A stretch of 24,066 bases of DNA from Halomonas halophila (GTDB lineage Bacteria; Pseudomonadota; Gammaproteobacteria; Pseudomonadales; Halomonadaceae). The stretch covers positions 1 through 24,066 of the forward strand of contig DJIP01000096.1 of NCBI GenBank assembly GCA_002433675.1, in the 5' to 3' direction. How positions within the stretch are numbered: position 1 is the first letter of the stretch; the number at the start of each line of letters is the position of its first letter. Shown here one piece after another: positions 21,283 to 24,066 of this stretch. The position numbers and the translations under genes are program-made. Under the pieces are notes generated by a model. It ran no database searches, was not told where the DNA came from, and saw nothing but the letters and a program-made list of their open reading frames with translations.

Positions 21283-22737
21283 TCAGCACAGGGCGTCGAG
21301 CTTTTCCTTGAGCAGGGCGTTGACCTGCTGGGGGTTGGCGGTGCCGCGTGAGGCCTTCATCACCTGGCCGACAAAGTAGCCGATCATCTTGCCGCGCTTG
21401 TCGGGCTCGGCGTCACGGTACTGGGCCACCTGGGCGGGGCTGTCGCTGATCACCTGGTCGACCATGGCCTCGATGGCGCCGGTGTCGGTGACCTGCTTCA
21501 GGCCCTTGGCCTCGATGATGGCGTCGGCGCTGTCGCCTTCGCCGTTCCACAGCGCCTGGAACACCTGCTTGGCGGCCTTGCCGTTGATGGTCGAGTCGAT
21601 CACTCGCTTGACCAGGCCGCCGAGCTGCTCGGCGCTGACCGGGCTGTCGGAGATGTCCAGGCCGTCGCGATTGAGCGCCCCGGACAGCTCGCCCTGGACC
21701 CAGTTGGCGGCCTGCTTGGCGTCGCCGCAGATATCCTTGACCTGCTCGAAGTACTCGGCCATCTCGCGGCTGGCCGACAGCACGCCAGCGTCGTAGGCGG
21801 ACAGCCCCAGCTCGCTCTGGAAGCGCGCGCGCTTCTCGGCGGGCAGCTCGGGCAGGCTCTCGCGCAGGTGGTCGACGTAGGCGCAGTCGAGCACCACCGG
21901 CAGCAGGTCGGGGCAGGGGAAGTAACGATAGTCGTTGGCTTCTTCCTTGGTTCGCATGCTGCGGGTCTCGTCGGCCTCGGGGTCGTACAGGCGAGTTTCC
22001 TGCACCACCTTGCCGCCGTCCTCGATCAGCTCGATCTGACGCTCGACCTCGTAGGCGATGGCGCGCTCGACGAAGCGGAAGGAGTTGACGTTCTTGACCT
22101 CGGCGCGGGTGCCGAATTCCTGCTGCCCCTTGGGTCTGACCGAGACGTTGACGTCGCAGCGCATCGAGCCTTCGGCCATGTTGCCGTCGGAGATGCCGAG
22201 ATAGGTGACGATGGAGTGGATCGCCTTGAGGTAGGCCGCCGCCTCCTTGGCCGAGCGCATGTCCGGCTCGGAGACGATCTCCAGCAGCGGCGTGCCGGCC
22301 CGGTTCAGGTCGATGCCGGTCATGCCGTGGAAGTCCTCGTGCAGCGACTTGCCGGCGTCTTCCTCGAGGTGGGCGTGGTGCACCCGGATGATCTTGTTCT
22401 CGCCGTCCTCCAGGCAGATCTCCACTTCGCCGGCGCCGACGATGGGGTGGTACATCTGGCTGGTCTGGTAGCCCTTGGGCAGGTCGGCGTAGAAGTAGTT
22501 CTTGCGATCGAACACCGACACCTCGGGGATCTCGGCGTGGATACCGAGGCCAAACTTCAGCGCCATCGCCACCGCCTGCTCGTTGAGCACGGGCAGCACG
22601 CCGGGCAGGCCAAGGTCAACGGCGTTGGCCTGGGTGTTGGGCTCGGCGCCGAAGGCGGTGGAGGAGCCGGAAAAGATCTTGGAGCGGGTCGCGAGCTGGA
22701 CGTGCACCTCGAGACCAATGACGGTTTCCCACTGCAT
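21283..22737 (-). CDS. gatB: Aspartyl/glutamyl-tRNA(Asn/Gln) amidotransferase subunit B
   Basis: A 484-residue GatB of normal length. The N-terminal catalytic domain opens with [20 protein letters not shown] (3-22) and contains [14 protein letters not shown], the [20 protein letters not shown] strand, [14 protein letters not shown] and the [20 protein letters not shown] segment. The C-terminal YqeY/helical tRNA-recognition domain ends in [14 protein letters not shown]. GatB activates misacylated Glu-tRNA(Gln) or Asp-tRNA(Asn) and, with ammonia from GatA, amidates it. Its start overlaps the gatA stop by one base (TGATG), indicating translational coupling in a gatCAB-type operon. Confidence 0.97.
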   Translation of the reverse strand: MQWETVIGLEVHVQLATRSKIFSGSSTAFGAEPNTQANAVDLGLPGVLPVLNEQAVAMALKFGLGIHAEIPEVSVFDRKNYFYADLPKGYQTSQMYHPIVGAGEVEICLEDGENKIIRVHHAHLEEDAGKSLHEDFHGMTGIDLNRAGTPLLEIVSEPDMRSAKEAAAYLKAIHSIVTYLGISDGNMAEGSMRCDVNVSVRPKGQQEFGTRAEVKNVNSFRFVERAIAYEVERQIELIEDGGKVVQETRLYDPEADETRSMRTKEEANDYRYFPCPDLLPVVLDCAYVDHLRESLPELPAEKRARFQSELGLSAYDAGVLSASREMAEYFEQVKDICGDAKQAANWVQGELSGALNRDGLDISDSPVSAEQLGGLVKRVIDSTINGKAAKQVFQALWNGEGDSADAIIEAKGLKQVTDTGAIEAMVDQVISDSPAQVAQYRDAEPDKRGKMIGYFVGQVMKASRGTANPQQVNALLKEKLDALC

Positions 22738-24066
22738 CAGGAGTTCTCCTCGGTCATCTCGGGACGCTTCAAATGCCAGTCGGTGGCCTGCTGGAACTGG
22801 TGAGCCACGTTGAGCAGGCGGGTCTCGGCGAAGTGGGTGCCGAGGATCTGCAGGCCCACCGGGCGCTTGCCGGCAAAGCCCGCCGGTACGCTGATGCCGG
22901 GGATGCCCGCCAGGTTGACGGCGATGGTGTAGATGTCCTGCAGGTACATCGAGACCGGGTCCTTCTGGGCGCCCAGGTCAAAGGCCGGGGTCGGCGCGGC
23001 GGGGCCCATCAGCACATCGACCTCCTCGAAGGCGTCGAGGAAGTCCTGGCGGATCAGCCGGCGGACCTGCTGGGCCTTGGTGTAGTAGGCGTCGAAGAAG
23101 CCTTCGGACAGGGTATGGGTGCCGATCAGGATGCGCCGCTTGACCTCCTCGCCGAAGCCCTCCGCACGGGAGCGCTTGTACAGATCGATGAGGTCCTCGG
23201 GGTTGTCGCAGCGATGGCCGAAGCGCACGCCATCGTAGCGCGACAGGTTGGAGGAGGCCTCCGCCGGCGCGATCACGTAGTAGGCCGGGATGGCGTAGGC
23301 GGTGTGGGGCAGGCTGACCTCGCGCACGCTGGCGCCGAGCGACTCGTAGACCTTGATCGCTTCGCCGATGGCCTGGTTGACGCCGGCATCGAGGCCGTCG
23401 CCGAAGTATTCCTTGGGCAGGCCGATCTTGAGGCCGGACAGCGGCGCGCTGAGCTCCTCGGTGTAGTCGGGGACACCGCGAGCCACGCTGGTGGAGTCAC
23501 GCACGTCGTGGCCGGCGATGACGTTGAGCAGGTGGGCGCAGTCTTCCGCGCTGCGGGCCATGGGGCCGCCCTGATCGAGGCTCGAGGCGTAGGCGATCAT
23601 GCCGTAGCGCGAGACCCGGCCATAGGTCGGTTTGAGCCCGGTGATGCCGCAGAAGGCTGCCGGCTGGCGGATCGAACCGCCGGTATCGGTGCCCAGCGCC
23701 GCCGGCACCAGGCCTGCGGCGACAGCGGCGGCGCTGCCGCCGGAGGAGCCGCCGGGGACGGCGTCAAGATCCCAGGGGTTCTTGACGGGGCCATAGAAGC
23801 TCGACTCGTTGGAGGAGCCCATGGCGAATTCGTCCATGTTGGTCTTGCCGAGGCTGACCGTGCCGGCGGCCTTGAGCTTTTCCACCACGGTGGCGTCGTA
23901 GGGGGCGACGAAGTTGTCGAGCATCTTCGAGCCGCAGCTGGTCTTGACCCCCTGGGTGCAGAAGATGTCCTTGAGTGCCAGCGGCACCCCGGTCAGGCGA
24001 CCGGCTTCGCCGCGGGCGCGGGCCTGGTCGGCGGCCTCGGCAGCCTCGAGCGCCTGGTCGGCGGTG
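22737..24066 (-). CDS. gatA: Aspartyl/glutamyl-tRNA amidotransferase subunit A, 5' end outside the window
   Basis: The frame remains open to the right edge (N-terminal visible residues [20 protein letters not shown]), so about 442 residues are present and the first 40 or so are missing. It is an amidase-signature enzyme. The catalytic lysine lies in [13 protein letters not shown]. The Ser-cis-Ser-Lys region is in [15 protein letters not shown] to [14 protein letters not shown], with the nucleophilic serine in [15 protein letters not shown]. GatA hydrolyses glutamine and channels ammonia to GatB. The GTG at 23987 is not the true start, because conserved GatA sequence continues upstream ([15 protein letters not shown]). 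Confidence 0.96.
   Translation of the reverse strand, partial: TADQALEAAEAADQARARGEAGRLTGVPLALKDIFCTQGVKTSCGSKMLDNFVAPYDATVVEKLKAAGTVSLGKTNMDEFAMGSSNESSFYGPVKNPWDLDAVPGGSSGGSAAAVAAGLVPAALGTDTGGSIRQPAAFCGITGLKPTYGRVSRYGMIAYASSLDQGGPMARSAEDCAHLLNVIAGHDVRDSTSVARGVPDYTEELSAPLSGLKIGLPKEYFGDGLDAGVNQAIGEAIKVYESLGASVREVSLPHTAYAIPAYYVIAPAEASSNLSRYDGVRFGHRCDNPEDLIDLYKRSRAEGFGEEVKRRILIGTHTLSEGFFDAYYTKAQQVRRLIRQDFLDAFEEVDVLMGPAAPTPAFDLGAQKDPVSMYLQDIYTIAVNLAGIPGISVPAGFAGKRPVGLQILGTHFAETRLLNVAHQFQQATDWHLKRPEMTEENS

Noticed and set aside
21868..22803. 311-codon plus-strand open frame opposite gatB
   Set aside because: It is rich in repeated G, V and L from antisense codon bias and lies over a fully conserved gatB.
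1..24066. tRNA, rRNA, insertion sequence, phage or toxin-antitoxin genes
   Set aside because: None were recognised on either strand by reading; there are no transposase, integrase or matching terminal inverted repeats.

Overview
The window is a GC-rich, gene-dense stretch of a proteobacterial chromosome. Three things point to a Halomonas-like gammaproteobacterium (Halomonadaceae): acidic soluble proteins (the TctC-type binding protein is especially rich in D/E), two NhaC-family antiporter homologues, and a Puu-type polyamine cluster beside gatA/gatB. The taxonomic call is inference, since no rRNA or marker search was possible. I see no rRNA, tRNA, CRISPR array, insertion sequence or phage gene.

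Layout. (1) 1-546 is the 3' end of a gamma-glutamylputrescine oxidase (puuB), closed by a long hairpin. (2) 964-2678 holds small genes: a glycine-zipper envelope protein, a convergent PsiE-family membrane protein, and an ABM-fold monooxygenase. A nine-unit hexanucleotide repeat lies between the first two. (3) 2775-10486 is a self-contained catabolic locus. A tripartite tricarboxylate transporter operon (tctC-tctB-tctA, minus strand) diverges from a plus-strand operon encoding an SMP-30-type lactonase, an isopropylmalate/tartrate-dehydrogenase-like enzyme, a Gfo/Idh/MocA oxidoreductase and a GntR/FCD regulator. A near-perfect palindrome, GTTAATGTATACGTTAAC, sits where the two divergent promoters overlap. 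The substrate is unknown; a sugar acid or aldonate/lactone is the best guess. (4) 10536-21209 is the polyamine region: NhaC homologue 1 and puuA (minus), puuD (plus), a small repeat-containing secreted protein (plus), NhaC homologue 2 (minus), a SpuC-like putrescine aminotransferase and puuC (plus, overlapping ATGA), and a PuuR-like XRE-cupin regulator (minus). (5) 21283-24066 is the housekeeping gatB and the 3' part of gatA (minus).

How it fits together. PuuA, PuuB, PuuC and PuuD form the glutamylated putrescine-to-GABA pathway. The SpuC-like aminotransferase plus the aldehyde dehydrogenase give a second, direct transamination route to GABA. The two NhaC homologues are placed as candidate polyamine or cation-coupled transporters. 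The most notable regulatory signal is a 54-bp promoter/operator module found twice, upstream of puuD and of spuC. Both copies have the same 14-bp block around the -35, the same 17-bp spacer length, and a 22-bp block over the -10 and start site that matches at 21 of 22 positions. It is a good candidate for the site that co-regulates the two polyamine units.
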